Assembly (NCBI GenBank): GCA_002748065.1
Contig: PDRJ01000038.1
Coordinates: 1 to 51,813 of the forward strand
Direction: 5' to 3'
Length of the DNA: 51,813 bases
Source of the DNA: Bacteroidota bacterium
Lineage (GTDB): Bacteria; Bacteroidota; Bacteroidia; Bacteroidales; BM520
In this document: one piece after another, positions 8,719-17,154 of the stretch
Layout: every line of letters starts with the position of its first letter
Position numbering within the stretch: position 1 is the stretch's first letter
The notes under the pieces: model-generated
What the model was told of the DNA's origin: nothing
What the model saw: the letters and a program-made list of their open reading frames with translations, nothing else
Databases searched by the model: none
Made by a program: the position numbers and the translations under genes

Positions 8719-9543
8719 ATGCCAACAGAAGAATTCATCTACTACAGAGGAGCGTTTCTCCCCTCCTCAAGTTGTGACATCCGGGAGTATAATACCCACG
8801 GTGTCTTGTACGAGGTTGTCCGGATTATGGAGGAGGTTCCACTCTTTCTGGAGGATCATATCCTACGCTTGAAACAGAGTATTGCCCTCACCTCCGACGC
8901 AATCTGTACCCCGCCCGACCTCTCCTTTTTTGAAGAGACCATACGTGAGTTGATCAAGAGAAATAAACGGTCAACAGGCAACATCAAGATTGTCCTTCTT
9001 CCCCACAAAGCAGAGGAGATACTACTCTGTTTTATCCCCCACTCCTATCCCCATGAAAGGCAATATGCCAACGGCGTATCCACTAACTTTCTCTTTGCTG
9101 AACGAACGGCTCCACAGGCCAAAGTCCATCAGCAACAGCTCAGAGAGAAGGCCGATAGGATGATAGCCCAACAGGCACTCTACGAAGTCCTTCTGGTGGA
9201 CAGCCATCACTATGTGACCGAGGGATCGCGCGCTAACCTCTTTATCGTTTCCGGAACAACACTCTACACAGCGCCCCCCTCCATGGTTTTGGGGGGAATT
9301 ACCCGACAAAAGGTCATGGAGATACTACATGGCATGAAGCAACCCGTTAAGGAAGAGGCATGGACCTACCACCGCATCATTGAGGAAGCAGAGGCTCTCT
9401 TCCTCACAGGAACCTCCCCCAAAATACTCCCCATTGCGTCATGCGGCACTACGCACTTTAAGGTTCGCCATAAACTGGTTCACCATATCATGAAACAGTA
9501 TGACCAAATCATCACACACTACATCCGCATAAGGAAAGATTAA
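8719..9543 (+). CDS. Aminotransferase class IV
   Basis: A 274-residue PLP enzyme of fold type IV, the family of branched-chain aminotransferase, D-amino acid aminotransferase and aminodeoxychorismate lyase. The probable PLP lysine is Lys135 in PQAKVHQQQLREKAD, followed by the family motif VTEGSRANLFIV and the LGGITRQKV cofactor-phosphate loop. The length fits the 4-amino-4-deoxychorismate lyase/D-amino acid aminotransferase branch better than the roughly 300 to 350-residue IlvE, but the substrate cannot be decided from sequence. It overlaps the 3' end of convergent coaE by 4 bases. Confidence 0.85.
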   Translation: MPTEEFIYYRGAFLPSSSCDIREYNTHGVLYEVVRIMEEVPLFLEDHILRLKQSIALTSDAICTPPDLSFFEETIRELIKRNKRSTGNIKIVLLPHKAEEILLCFIPHSYPHERQYANGVSTNFLFAERTAPQAKVHQQQLREKADRMIAQQALYEVLLVDSHHYVTEGSRANLFIVSGTTLYTAPPSMVLGGITRQKVMEILHGMKQPVKEEAWTYHRIIEEAEALFLTGTSPKILPIASCGTTHFKVRHKLVHHIMKQYDQIITHYIRIRKD

Positions 9544-10145
9544 AGCACCTCGGCAGAGGCTTTCAAAAAATAGTGGTGCAGGGAGAGAATCTCGTGAAGA
9601 ATCATCTTCCGATCACGGTTATCAATACAGTGGGCAGAATGTGCCTTGATTCGGTCCTCTGACCACTGACTCGCCATCCTTTTCTGCACCTCTTCTTCGG
9701 AAAGATTATTCCGTAACATGACCCTCTTCAGCCGCTGCTCCTGGGGGGCAACCACACACAACGCCGTATCCACCAGCGTGTCAAGATGATTTTCAAAGAG
9801 GATCGCAGCCTCCATCACCACATAGGGGGCCTCTTTTTGAGAAGGTTTTTCACACCAAGCCACAAAGCGCTGTCTCAGTACAGGGTGAATAATCGCATTA
9901 AGCCGCTTCAAGGATGCCAAATCGGCAAAAACGATACCAGCAAGATAAGGAGCATTAATCTGATGCGAAGAGAGGTAAGCCTCCTCTCCAAAAGCTGCGT
10001 TAATCTGCGCTTTAACACCAGGATAGAAGTAACACTGACGAGCTTCATCATCAGCATAAAAAAGCGGAACACCCAATACACCAAATGCATGGGCAACCGT
10101 ACTTTTACCCGCACCAATATTACCTGTTAATCCTACCTTATACAT
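9540..10145 (-). CDS. coaE: Dephospho-CoA kinase
   Basis: A 201-residue cytoplasmic kinase catalysing the last step of coenzyme A synthesis, phosphorylation of dephospho-CoA. The P-loop GNIGAGKST is near residues 8-16, with YADDEAR and a lid-region arginine pattern following. The ATG at 10145 places MYKVGLTGNIGAGKS at the usual N-terminus; an upstream GTG at 10193 would add 16 atypical residues. In Bacteroidota it commonly follows ybbR; here the dispersed repeat (10209-10369) separates the two. Confidence 0.92.
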   Translation of the reverse strand: MYKVGLTGNIGAGKSTVAHAFGVLGVPLFYADDEARQCYFYPGVKAQINAAFGEEAYLSSHQINAPYLAGIVFADLASLKRLNAIIHPVLRQRFVAWCEKPSQKEAPYVVMEAAILFENHLDTLVDTALCVVAPQEQRLKRVMLRNNLSEEEVQKRMASQWSEDRIKAHSAHCIDNRDRKMILHEILSLHHYFLKASAEVL

Positions 10146-10208
10146 ACTCAACCTATTCAATCCAACAATCAAAGACAACGAACCCCACCACACACTGTTT
10201 CCACCCCG

Positions 10209-10369
10209 ACGTTATGAGAAGAGTTTCTGTAGAAAGTTCGAATTCAAGGCTTGCAAAGGCTGAAAAATGGAAATTCACCGGAGCAAATGCAATTAATGGT
10301 ATTGAGCAAAGCCGAAATAACCATTTTAAAGACAAGCATAACGAAGAAGTCGGACTTTATAGACGCACC
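10209..10369 (-). repeat. Dispersed repeat, copy 2
   Basis: Read on the minus strand, it begins GCGTCTATAAAGTCCGACTT directly after the ybbR stop codon (TAA at 10372-10370) and continues with TTATTTCGGC, CAGCCTTTGCAAGCCTTGAA and a TTCGAACTTTCTACAG block shared with copy 1. It fills the gap between ybbR and coaE in an otherwise conserved gene cluster. A reading frame across it on the plus strand gives a peptide with HNEEVGLYRR that also appears across copy 3, but this reflects the shared repeat, not a gene. Confidence 0.8.
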
Positions 10370-11359
10370 TTACTTAATGATGATGTACTCTACACCATCG
10401 GGTTCCATCGCCCTAACCTTACACTTCTCGGGAGCATAAACCCTCTTTAAGGGAATCTTATCAGAGGCTTGCCCATCATAACGTGCCTCAATGCGAAAAT
10501 CCTCCCGGTTAATCGTATTATAATCCTTCAACGCCACAAGATAACGAATTTCTGCAAATTCTGGAAATATTTTGATCCCATAACTGTTCAACGTATTGAC
10601 CGGAGTAATGGGAACGCGAATAACCGCCTCTGTAAACTGCTCTAACGGAATGGTAACAAGGGCACTATCAACACTGAGAGAGAGAGGATAGCGGGATACG
10701 GGAGAGACAATCTTCAAGGACACGTGTTGGGTTTCTCGCAACTTCCCCCCATGCCACACCTCCGTATAGAGGGTATCCAGATACTGCAAATCCGAGGGAA
10801 GTCCAGTCACCGTCACCACCGATGGAGAGACACGCTCCTGCTCATAAAGGTAAAACTGATCCTCCAGCGCATAGAGGCAGCGGGGAACAAGAGGCACCTC
10901 CTTGGAAATAGTCTGTTCAAAAGTAAGATATAGGGTATCAGGCGAAAGAAAGATGCCACTTCGAGAAACCTCCACTTTATGGGCAAAGGCCTCCTCGATA
11001 CCCGAGGTGGGAATAGCGGCACAATAACCTCCCTCCTTACCCGGTGTCAACCGCACATTCTTAACACTAACGGGAATGTCAACCCGCTGCATCCGCATAA
11101 GCGAGAGAATATGCCACCCTTTGGAATCCACCTGCACCCGAAAGAGGGAATCGGACATTGAAGTCAATACCAACTCCGGAGGAATATCCCTAACCTGCAC
11201 AGGATAAGCCAATGAAGAACTCATGTCATCCGATAACCTGGTCAAGGTCCAAAGGATAAACGAGAGTCCCAAACAAACGATAAACACAGACAACTGCTTT
11301 CGTCTGATAGGGTCAAAAAAAACCTTCAGCCGATAAGAAAACGAACGAAAGGCCGTCAT
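10370..11359 (-). CDS. YbbR-like domain protein
   Basis: A 329-residue membrane-anchored protein. One transmembrane helix lies at about residues 22-40 (LSVFIVCLGLSFILWTLT), followed by repeated YbbR-type beta modules of about 80 residues facing the periplasm. In Firmicutes the YbbR protein CdaR regulates a diadenylate cyclase; whether that applies here is unknown, and no cyclase gene is adjacent. It sits 9 bases from yajC in the nusB-DUF1573-yajC-ybbR cluster. Confidence 0.8.
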   Translation of the reverse strand: MTAFRSFSYRLKVFFDPIRRKQLSVFIVCLGLSFILWTLTRLSDDMSSSLAYPVQVRDIPPELVLTSMSDSLFRVQVDSKGWHILSLMRMQRVDIPVSVKNVRLTPGKEGGYCAAIPTSGIEEAFAHKVEVSRSGIFLSPDTLYLTFEQTISKEVPLVPRCLYALEDQFYLYEQERVSPSVVTVTGLPSDLQYLDTLYTEVWHGGKLRETQHVSLKIVSPVSRYPLSLSVDSALVTIPLEQFTEAVIRVPITPVNTLNSYGIKIFPEFAEIRYLVALKDYNTINREDFRIEARYDGQASDKIPLKRVYAPEKCKVRAMEPDGVEYIIIK

Positions 11360-11368
11360 CGCGACAAA

Positions 11369-11713
11369 TTATTTCCTCCCAGATTGGCTTGGGGTACTAT
11401 TTTCCATAGAGATAGCGCTCTTCTCCACCTTTAGTTTGTTCCCGTTTCCGGTATCGATGGTCACAGCCGTCTCATGTACCTCCACCACTTTTCCATGGAT
11501 ACCTCCCACGGTGATCACCTTATCACCTTTGGAGATCCCCTCCTGAAAGTTGCGTTGATCCTTGCTCTTTTTCACCTGCGGACGAATAAAGAAAAGGTAA
11601 AAAACCACGATAAGCACCAACAGGAAAAGAATGGAAGTATAACCTCCACCCTTTTGTTCACCACCGGGAGGCGTATTGGGTTGCCCCATCAATAAAATAC
11701 TGAGTAAATTCAT
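11369..11713 (-). CDS. yajC: Preprotein translocase subunit YajC
   Basis: A 114-residue single-pass inner-membrane protein of the SecDF-YajC accessory complex. A Gly/Pro-rich N-terminus is followed by one helix (about 28-45, ILFLLVLIVVFYLFFIRPQ), then the conserved K..K.Q..F...ISKGDKVITVGGIHGKV block. Length and motif are typical. It lies between the DUF1573 and ybbR genes. Confidence 0.93.
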   Translation of the reverse strand: MNLLSILLMGQPNTPPGGEQKGGGYTSILFLLVLIVVFYLFFIRPQVKKSKDQRNFQEGISKGDKVITVGGIHGKVVEVHETAVTIDTGNGNKLKVEKSAISMENSTPSQSGRK

Positions 11714-11724
11714 TATACGTATGT

Positions 11725-12180
11725 TTAATTTATAATCACATTAGCTTTAACCCTCAAATAGACATTGGAGGGAGTGGCATTGGTTGTCACCGTAACCTGT
11801 TTATTCTGATATCCTTTCTTTCCCTCACTGTTAAAGGTTACGTGCAGTACTCCTTTTTCTCCGGGCGCAAGCGGTTTCCGGGGATAATCGATCACCGTAC
11901 ACCCACAAGTTGCTTTCACCTTCACAATCAGCAGATCCTTCTCCCCCTCATTGGCAAATTTGAATCCAAAGGTTACCTTCTCTCCCTGCACTACCCGGCC
12001 AAAATCGTGTTGATTCTTCTCAAAAACAAGTTTGGGCTCCTTGGAAGAGCGCTGCTCCGGCTCTGCCGATTTGTTAATTTCCACCACCTCTGAGGAGAGC
12101 CGATCACCACTGGAGGGATTATGACACCCCCAAAGGCTCAACATCCCCAGAAACAACAATACAAGAGATCGATTTTTCAT
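11725..12180 (-). CDS. DUF1573 lipoprotein
   Basis: A 151-residue lipoprotein: the signal ends LGMLSLWGC with lipobox Cys19. The rest is one DUF1573 domain (about 52-148), an immunoglobulin-like beta sandwich with the pattern F.....DFG.V..GE......F.N.G...L.I....ATCGCT. Such proteins are very common in Bacteroidota, but their function is not established. The gene lies 4 bases after nusB. Confidence 0.87.
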   Translation of the reverse strand: MKNRSLVLLFLGMLSLWGCHNPSSGDRLSSEVVEINKSAEPEQRSSKEPKLVFEKNQHDFGRVVQGEKVTFGFKFANEGEKDLLIVKVKATCGCTVIDYPRKPLAPGEKGVLHVTFNSEGKKGYQNKQVTVTTNATPSNVYLRVKANVIIN

Positions 12181-12184
12181 CCTT

Positions 12185-13153
12185 CTAATTTTCCATTAAA
12201 CCTCGTCCGGTTTTCACAATCTTATGCTCAGCCTTCAACTGCACGATCAATTTATCCAAAATCCCGTTAATAAAGACCCGACTCTTAGGCGTACTAAAGA
12301 TCTTGGAAAGTTCGATATACTCGTTCAATGTCACCTTGATAGGAATAGAGGGGAAAAGCATAATTTCCGTAACGGCCATTCTCAACAAGATCTTATCCAT
12401 GACAGCTATCCGCTCAAATTCCCAGTTATTGGCTCGATCTGCAATCAGCTGAATGTGAGCTTCCCTATGCGTAATCGTCTTGACAAATAACTCCTTCACA
12501 AAGACCCGAAGTTCCCTATCACTATCCATCACATCTGCCGGGAAAAGTGCCGAAAAAGTGCTCCCTTCTCCCGAAGAGGGCGCCCTCATATTCTTTATAT
12601 AGCGAAGAACCAAATTATTAACAATATCGTAATCGGATGCCCAGTGGATATTTCTCTCCTCATAATAGCTCTCTATGTCCTCATTCGCCACAAAGTGATC
12701 CATGTAGAGTTTCTCCACAAAGGAGCGGTCATGGACAAAGGAGTCTTTTTCCGAATAGAGATACGTTTTATACTTCGCTGAACTCCGTAGCGCAAGAAAG
12801 AGTTTACGCACCATCTCCTCCTGATCGCGCCAATCAATTTTATACCCTTTCCTTCTGTTTTGGTAGGTAGGATTGGCTCTCAAAAGGGCAAACAGCCTGT
12901 TGTCAACAAAACGAGTACTGGGATTCTTCTCCTCTTCCGTGGGAAAAAACTTATGCTTTGCCTCTTCCATATGCCTGGCTGCAAAATCGGCCAGCTCCAA
13001 CAGTAACGATAACTGCATCGTAAAGAGTTTATCAATATTTCTCAAACTATCAAATAACTCTCGCTCTCCAGCATCCACCCTATCGTTACCCGATTGTTCA
13101 TAGGCGTACACCGCCTGAACAACTTTCAACCTCAACTGCCTTCTATTTAGCAT
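12185..13153 (-). CDS. nusB: Transcription antitermination factor NusB
   Basis: A 322-residue RNA-binding protein that acts with NusE/S10 in rRNA antitermination. It starts MLNRRQLRLKVVQAVYAY, the usual NusB opening, and the canonical helical domain is in the last 140 residues (WEFERIAVMDKILLRMAVTEI, PIKVTLNEYIELSK). The long N-terminal half makes it about twice the size of the E. coli protein, which is normal in Bacteroidota. It is the first gene of the cluster running to coaE. Confidence 0.9.
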   Translation of the reverse strand: MLNRRQLRLKVVQAVYAYEQSGNDRVDAGERELFDSLRNIDKLFTMQLSLLLELADFAARHMEEAKHKFFPTEEEKNPSTRFVDNRLFALLRANPTYQNRRKGYKIDWRDQEEMVRKLFLALRSSAKYKTYLYSEKDSFVHDRSFVEKLYMDHFVANEDIESYYEERNIHWASDYDIVNNLVLRYIKNMRAPSSGEGSTFSALFPADVMDSDRELRVFVKELFVKTITHREAHIQLIADRANNWEFERIAVMDKILLRMAVTEIMLFPSIPIKVTLNEYIELSKIFSTPKSRVFINGILDKLIVQLKAEHKIVKTGRGLMEN

Positions 13154-13187
13154 AGCACATTCTTATTTTCCGGATCATCAAAGAGTA

Positions 13188-13195
13188 CAAAAGTA
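13188..13195 (-). promoter_or_regulatory. Promoter -7 box for nusB cluster
   Basis: TACTTTTG on the minus strand, 35 bases before the nusB ATG. Confidence 0.5.
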
Positions 13196-13312
13196 GGAAA
13201 TTATTGGGAATGATCGCGCAAGATCCCTTCAAAAGAAGCACATTATCTCACCTTCTTCTATTTTTCCATAATTAGAGCCACACGACGCTTGATTTATTTC
13301 ATATTTATTGCG

Positions 13313-13320
13313 TACATTTG
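13313..13320 (+). promoter_or_regulatory. Promoter -7 box for PUR protein
   Basis: TACATTTG, with a TTG at 13289-13291 as a possible -33 element 21 bases upstream. Transcription would start near 13325, so the protein must start at the ATG at 13358. Confidence 0.6.
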
Positions 13321-13357
13321 CTATCAAGTTTCAAAGAAGAAAAATAAAGATAGTGAT

Positions 13358-13756
13358 ATGGCAGCGTTTGATAATGAAACCAACGACAAGAAGAACGAAA
13401 TCTTTTCCATCCCCATCAGAGCGGGCAAGAGAACCTATTTCTTTGATATAAAGGCCACACGTTCCAACGAATTTTACCTTACCATTACGGAAAGTAAGCG
13501 GCGATTCAATAACGAAAACGGCAAATTCTTTTATGAAAAGCACAAACTCTTCCTGTATAAGGAGGACTTTGACAAGTTTGCCACAGGGTTAGAGGACGCT
13601 ATTCACTTTATCCGCACAGGAGAAAAGCCCGTCATTACGGAGCTGCCTGAAGAGGAATCTGAAAGAGACTATCAGGAAAGAGAGACCTCCCCGCTTACGG
13701 ACAGTAACATCTCTCTTGACGTCTCCTTTGAAGACCTCGATTCTGACAAGGAATAA
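13358..13756 (+). CDS. PUR family (DUF3276) nucleic-acid-binding protein
   Basis: A 132-residue protein with one PUR repeat (about residues 13-85; FSIPIRAGKRTYFFDIK and FYLTITESKRRF), the bacterial relative of eukaryotic Pur-alpha, which binds purine-rich single-stranded DNA or RNA. The C-terminal 45 residues are acidic and probably disordered, reminiscent of single-strand-binding protein tails. The ATG at 13358 is chosen over an in-frame TTG at 13289 because a promoter box lies between them. It appears monocistronic. Confidence 0.82.
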   Translation: MAAFDNETNDKKNEIFSIPIRAGKRTYFFDIKATRSNEFYLTITESKRRFNNENGKFFYEKHKLFLYKEDFDKFATGLEDAIHFIRTGEKPVITELPEEESERDYQERETSPLTDSNISLDVSFEDLDSDKE

Positions 13757-13827
13757 TTTGTTACGACAAAGAGAGGCAGACACCATATTCATAGGTTTGT
13801 ACCCCTGCTAAAAGAGCAGTGGTTCTC

Positions 13828-13843
13828 TTGTTGTTAACAACAA
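13828..13843. promoter_or_regulatory. Perfect 16-base palindrome upstream of parA
   Basis: TTGTTGTTAACAACAA is a perfect palindrome about 37 bases upstream of the parA -7 box. It may be an operator or a protein binding site; it does not match the usual parS consensus. Confidence 0.4.
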
Positions 13844-13879
13844 TCTCTCTTATCTGTTTCTATATCCCCTATTTTAGCG

Positions 13880-13887
13880 TACTTTTG
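13880..13887 (+). promoter_or_regulatory. Promoter -7 box for parAB
   Basis: TACTTTTG, 43 bases before the parA ATG at 13930. Confidence 0.55.
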
Positions 13888-13929
13888 TGTACGGGTAGTT
13901 CCTGTTTTTATGAACATAATTAAAGCACC

Positions 13930-14739
13930 ATGGGAAAGATAATCACCATTGCAAATCAAAAAGGAGGGGTTGGTAAAACCACTACGGCTATCAATTTGGG
14001 AGCCGGGCTGGCGGTACTGGAACACAAAACCTTACTGGTTGATGCCGACCCACAGGCCAATGCCACCTCCGGAGTTGGTTTTGATCCCCGGAACATTAAA
14101 ACAAGCATCTATGAGTGCATTATCGACCATGTGGATCCAAGGCATATCATTCTCAAATCAAACACCCCTAACCTGGACCTTCTACCGGCACACATCGACT
14201 TAGTGGGTGCTGAAATAGAGATGATTAACCTCCCCAACAGGGAGGTAATGATGCGTAATGTGTTGAGCCATATCAAAGATGAATACGATTTTATCATTAT
14301 TGATTGTAGCCCCTCCCTTGGGTTAGTGACCGTCAACAGCCTCGTGGCTTGTGATTCGGTAATTATTCCGGTACAGTGTGAATACTTTGCCCTGGAAGGG
14401 TTGGGAAAACTCCTCAACACCATAAAGATTGTCCAATCGAGGCTCAACCCCAACCTGGATATTGAGGGGATCCTATTGACCATGTACGATAATCGCCTAA
14501 GACTCTCCAAACAGGTGTTTGATGAGGTGAAGACACACTTTCAGTCCATGGTATTCGAAACAATTATCAACAGAAATACACGCTTAGGCGAAGCACCCAG
14601 CTTCGGCCAATCCATTATCATGCACGATGCCTCCAGTACCGGAGCCATCAATTATCTCAACCTGGCTCGAGAGATTTTACAAAAGAATAATCTCACCAAA
14701 ATGAACAGTAACGACAAGATCTCAATACATGACAACTAA
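13930..14739 (+). CDS. parA: Chromosome-partitioning ATPase ParA (Soj)
   Basis: A 269-residue deviant Walker A ATPase that binds the nucleoid and moves ParB-parS complexes. The deviant Walker A KGGVGKTTTAINL is near residues 10-22, switch I DPQANAT near 41-47 and Walker B IIIDCSPSLG near 118-127. The gene overlaps parB by 11 bases. A chromosomal set is favoured because the pair lies among housekeeping genes. Confidence 0.93.
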   Translation: MGKIITIANQKGGVGKTTTAINLGAGLAVLEHKTLLVDADPQANATSGVGFDPRNIKTSIYECIIDHVDPRHIILKSNTPNLDLLPAHIDLVGAEIEMINLPNREVMMRNVLSHIKDEYDFIIIDCSPSLGLVTVNSLVACDSVIIPVQCEYFALEGLGKLLNTIKIVQSRLNPNLDIEGILLTMYDNRLRLSKQVFDEVKTHFQSMVFETIINRNTRLGEAPSFGQSIIMHDASSTGAINYLNLAREILQKNNLTKMNSNDKISIHDN

Positions 14740-15628
14740 AGGAAAAAAACAAGCACTGGGAAGGGGACTGGATGCCATCCTCAAAAGTCCTGATACAGAC
14801 ATCACCTCTAAGGATATTTCGGGGAACTACGTGGTAGGCGCCGTAGCAGAGATTCCCGTGGCCTCCATTGAAGCCAACCCCTTCCAGCCAAGAGATCACT
14901 TCGAGGAGGAGGCACTAAATGAGCTTGCTAAATCCATCAAACAACAAGGAATTATTCAACCGGTCACCGTCCGTAAGATGGGCTATGACCGCTACCAACT
15001 CATCTCCGGGGAACGGAGGCTCAAGGCCTCTAAACTCGCAGGGCTAACAGAGATTCCTGCCTTTATCCGTGTTGCCAATGACCAGCAGATGTTAGAGATG
15101 GCTCTGGTAGAAAATATCCAGCGGGAGAACCTCAACCCCATTGAGATAGCCATCAGCTATAAACGCTTAATTGAAGAGTGCAACATCACCCAAGAGGCCT
15201 TGGGAGGGCGTGTGGGCAAAAACAGAACCACCGTCACCAACTACCTACGCCTTCTTAAACTGGAACCGGAGATTCAATACGCCCTCCAACACGAAGAAAT
15301 TACCATGGGGCATGCCCGGGCATTGCTCTCCCTGGATGAATCCATCCGCGGTGAAATGCTACAAGAGATCCTAACACACCACCTTTCGGTACGAGAGGTA
15401 GAACGAGTTGCTAAAGCAAAAAAGGAAAAAGCCTCCAAAGGGGTGGTCGCCATAAAATCCACCACCCCCCTACCCCAACGACATAAAGAGGCTCAACAAC
15501 AACTCACCGACCACCTTCAATCGAAGATCCATATTAAACGAAACCTAAAAGGAAAGGGAACCATCACCATTCACTTCAATAATGATGACGATTTTTTTAG
15601 GCTTTGGAATAGGATCGAAAAACAATAA
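14729..15628 (+). CDS. parB: Chromosome-partitioning CTPase ParB (Spo0J)
   Basis: A 299-residue parS-binding CTP-dependent clamp. The N-terminal nucleotide-binding domain carries NPFQPR (about 50-55), GERRLKA (about 93-99) and ENIQRENLNPIE (about 130-141). A helix-turn-helix (TQEALGGRVGKNRTTVTNYLRLL) follows, then a basic linker and a C-terminal dimerisation domain. It is translationally coupled to parA. No parS-like site was seen in the window. Confidence 0.93.
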   Translation: MTTKGKKQALGRGLDAILKSPDTDITSKDISGNYVVGAVAEIPVASIEANPFQPRDHFEEEALNELAKSIKQQGIIQPVTVRKMGYDRYQLISGERRLKASKLAGLTEIPAFIRVANDQQMLEMALVENIQRENLNPIEIAISYKRLIEECNITQEALGGRVGKNRTTVTNYLRLLKLEPEIQYALQHEEITMGHARALLSLDESIRGEMLQEILTHHLSVREVERVAKAKKEKASKGVVAIKSTTPLPQRHKEAQQQLTDHLQSKIHIKRNLKGKGTITIHFNNDDDFFRLWNRIEKQ

Positions 15629-15637
15629 ACACATACC

Positions 15638-16219
15638 ATGAGAAGGGGTCTCGCTCATACGATCTGCCTACTGGTCCTGCTATGGGGCGTGCAGTCTCTT
15701 TATGCCCAAAGGGAGGGGAACGACACCATTTCTCAACCCCAGGCTCCTGCTACCAACCCCAAAATACACTCCCCCCAAAGAGCCACCCTCTACTCAGCTC
15801 TTCTGCCGGGACTGGGGCAAGCCTACAACAAAAAATATTGGAAAATCCCCATTATCTATGCCGGATTTGCAGGAACCGGGTACCTTATTGCTACCAACCA
15901 CAAGGAGTATCGAAAATTTGTGGACGCCTACCAGTGGATCGATACGGGAAGCCAGGGAGCTCCTCCCAACGACTATGCTGTTCGCTACCCATCTAAAGAT
16001 CAACTGCTAAAAGGACAATACCAATACCGACGATCCCTGGAGCTCTCCATCATTCTCACCACCCTCTGGTATGGACTCAACATTGTTGATGCCACGGTGG
16101 ATGCCCATTTCTTTAATTTTGACATTGACGAAGAGCTTACCCTTCAATGGTATCCGGCCATCGTACCCACATGGCAGGGCGATTACCAAACTGGGGTGGC
16201 CCTTAGACTTAATTTTTAA
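15638..16219 (+). CDS. DUF5683 membrane protein
   Basis: A 193-residue exported or inner-membrane protein with a signal peptide ending LYAQ. The DUF5683 signature (ATLYSALLPGLGQAYNKKYWKIP) is near residues 48-70 with hydrophobic stretches around 70-85 and 136-150. It lies between parB and dapB, 9 bases after parB and 2 bases before dapB, an order I recall from other Bacteroidales. Function is unknown. The SLLPGAG/SLIPGLG motif recurs in two proteins encoded at 25105-26902. Confidence 0.78.
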   Translation: MRRGLAHTICLLVLLWGVQSLYAQREGNDTISQPQAPATNPKIHSPQRATLYSALLPGLGQAYNKKYWKIPIIYAGFAGTGYLIATNHKEYRKFVDAYQWIDTGSQGAPPNDYAVRYPSKDQLLKGQYQYRRSLELSIILTTLWYGLNIVDATVDAHFFNFDIDEELTLQWYPAIVPTWQGDYQTGVALRLNF

Positions 16220-16221
16220 CC

Positions 16222-16959
16222 ATGAAAATAGCACTTATTGGATACGGCCGAATGGGAAAAGCCATCCATACACTGGCAACACAAAAAGGGCACACTGTAA
16301 CCTGTACCATCGACAACCCCAAAGAGTGGAACCAGATGGAAAAACCGTTGGGGCTTATGGCTGACGTGGCCATTGAGTTCTCCACTCCGGAGACAGCCAC
16401 AGAGAACCTGTTTCGCTGTTTAGAGGAAAAGATCCCGGTGGTATGCGGTACCACCGGATGGCTTGAACACCTGGAAGAGATCTCAAAAGCGTACAAACAG
16501 GAACAAGGAACCCTGGTCTGGGCCCCCAACTTCTCCCCGGGAGTCAACCTCTTCTTCTCCCTCAACCAGTGGCTTGCCCAACAGATGGAGGCCTTCCCCC
16601 AGTACCAAACCTCCTTAGAAGAGATTCATCACACCGGAAAGCTAGACAAGCCCTCCGGAACAGCTATTCATCTGGCGGAACAACTCATCCAGGCCCATAA
16701 AGGCCTACAAGCATGGAAAGAAGCAGAAGCAGCTTTAGAGGAAACGGGAACCATCCCCATCACCAGCGAACGCATTGAGCACGTTACGGGCATCCATACC
16801 GTAAGCTGGGAGTCTGAAATTGACCAAATAACCATTCGTCACACAGCAAAAAACCGGTCGGGATTCGCGCTGGGCGCTATCCTTGCAGCCGAATGGATCG
16901 TGGAACAAAAAAAGAGAGGCGTTTACCCCTTTAACAAAGTTCTTTTCAATACGTTATAA
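16222..16959 (+). CDS. dapB: 4-hydroxy-tetrahydrodipicolinate reductase
   Basis: A 245-residue NAD(P)H-dependent reductase of the diaminopimelate/lysine pathway. It has the Rossmann motif GYGRMGKAI near residues 7-15, VVCGTTGW near 73-80, the NFSPGVN region, and the DapB catalytic block EEIHHTGKLDKPSGTA near 134-149. It supplies meso-diaminopimelate for peptidoglycan. It is the last gene of the parA-parB-DUF5683-dapB run. Confidence 0.94.
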   Translation: MKIALIGYGRMGKAIHTLATQKGHTVTCTIDNPKEWNQMEKPLGLMADVAIEFSTPETATENLFRCLEEKIPVVCGTTGWLEHLEEISKAYKQEQGTLVWAPNFSPGVNLFFSLNQWLAQQMEAFPQYQTSLEEIHHTGKLDKPSGTAIHLAEQLIQAHKGLQAWKEAEAALEETGTIPITSERIEHVTGIHTVSWESEIDQITIRHTAKNRSGFALGAILAAEWIVEQKKRGVYPFNKVLFNTL

Positions 16960-17026
16960 GGCTCCTACCCCTTCACAGAAAGGCAAAAACCTCCTCCTTT
17001 TTTCATCAACTATCAGAAAATAAACC

Positions 17027-17034
17027 TACCTTTG
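17027..17034 (+). promoter_or_regulatory. Promoter -7 box for carotenoid operon
   Basis: TACCTTTG, giving a transcript start near 17040 and an untranslated leader of about 115 bases before crtB, longer than the others in this window apart from the cobalamin riboswitch leader. Confidence 0.55.
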
Positions 17035-17049
17035 CCCTGGGAGGATTGG

Positions 17050-17119
17050 GCTTTTTTTGTAAAAAAAGCTCCCGAAAAAATGCTCTTCCTTTTTGCTATA
17101 CTTTTTAACAAAAAGGAAG
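17050..17119 (+). promoter_or_regulatory. Two hairpins in the crtB leader
   Basis: The first is GC-T7 / GT loop / A7-GC at 17050-17069. The second is a perfect 11-base stem, CTTCCTTTTTG (17085-17095) with CAAAAAGGAAG (17109-17119), around a 13-base loop. Neither is followed by a U-run on the plus strand, so a simple terminator is unlikely. They lie wholly between the predicted promoter and the start codon at 17155 and may control crtB expression. Confidence 0.55.
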
Positions 17120-17154
17120 GATAGATGAACTGTGAAAATAGGAGAATATAAGTT

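Noticed and set aside
10085..10450. Open frame giving a peptide with HNEEVGLYRR between coaE and ybbR
   Set aside because: The same peptide is read across another repeat copy at 18660 and comes from the dispersed element; the frame overlaps two real genes.
17085..17119. 11-base hairpin considered as an intrinsic terminator of dapB
   Set aside because: No U-run follows it on either strand, and it lies after the crtB promoter box.
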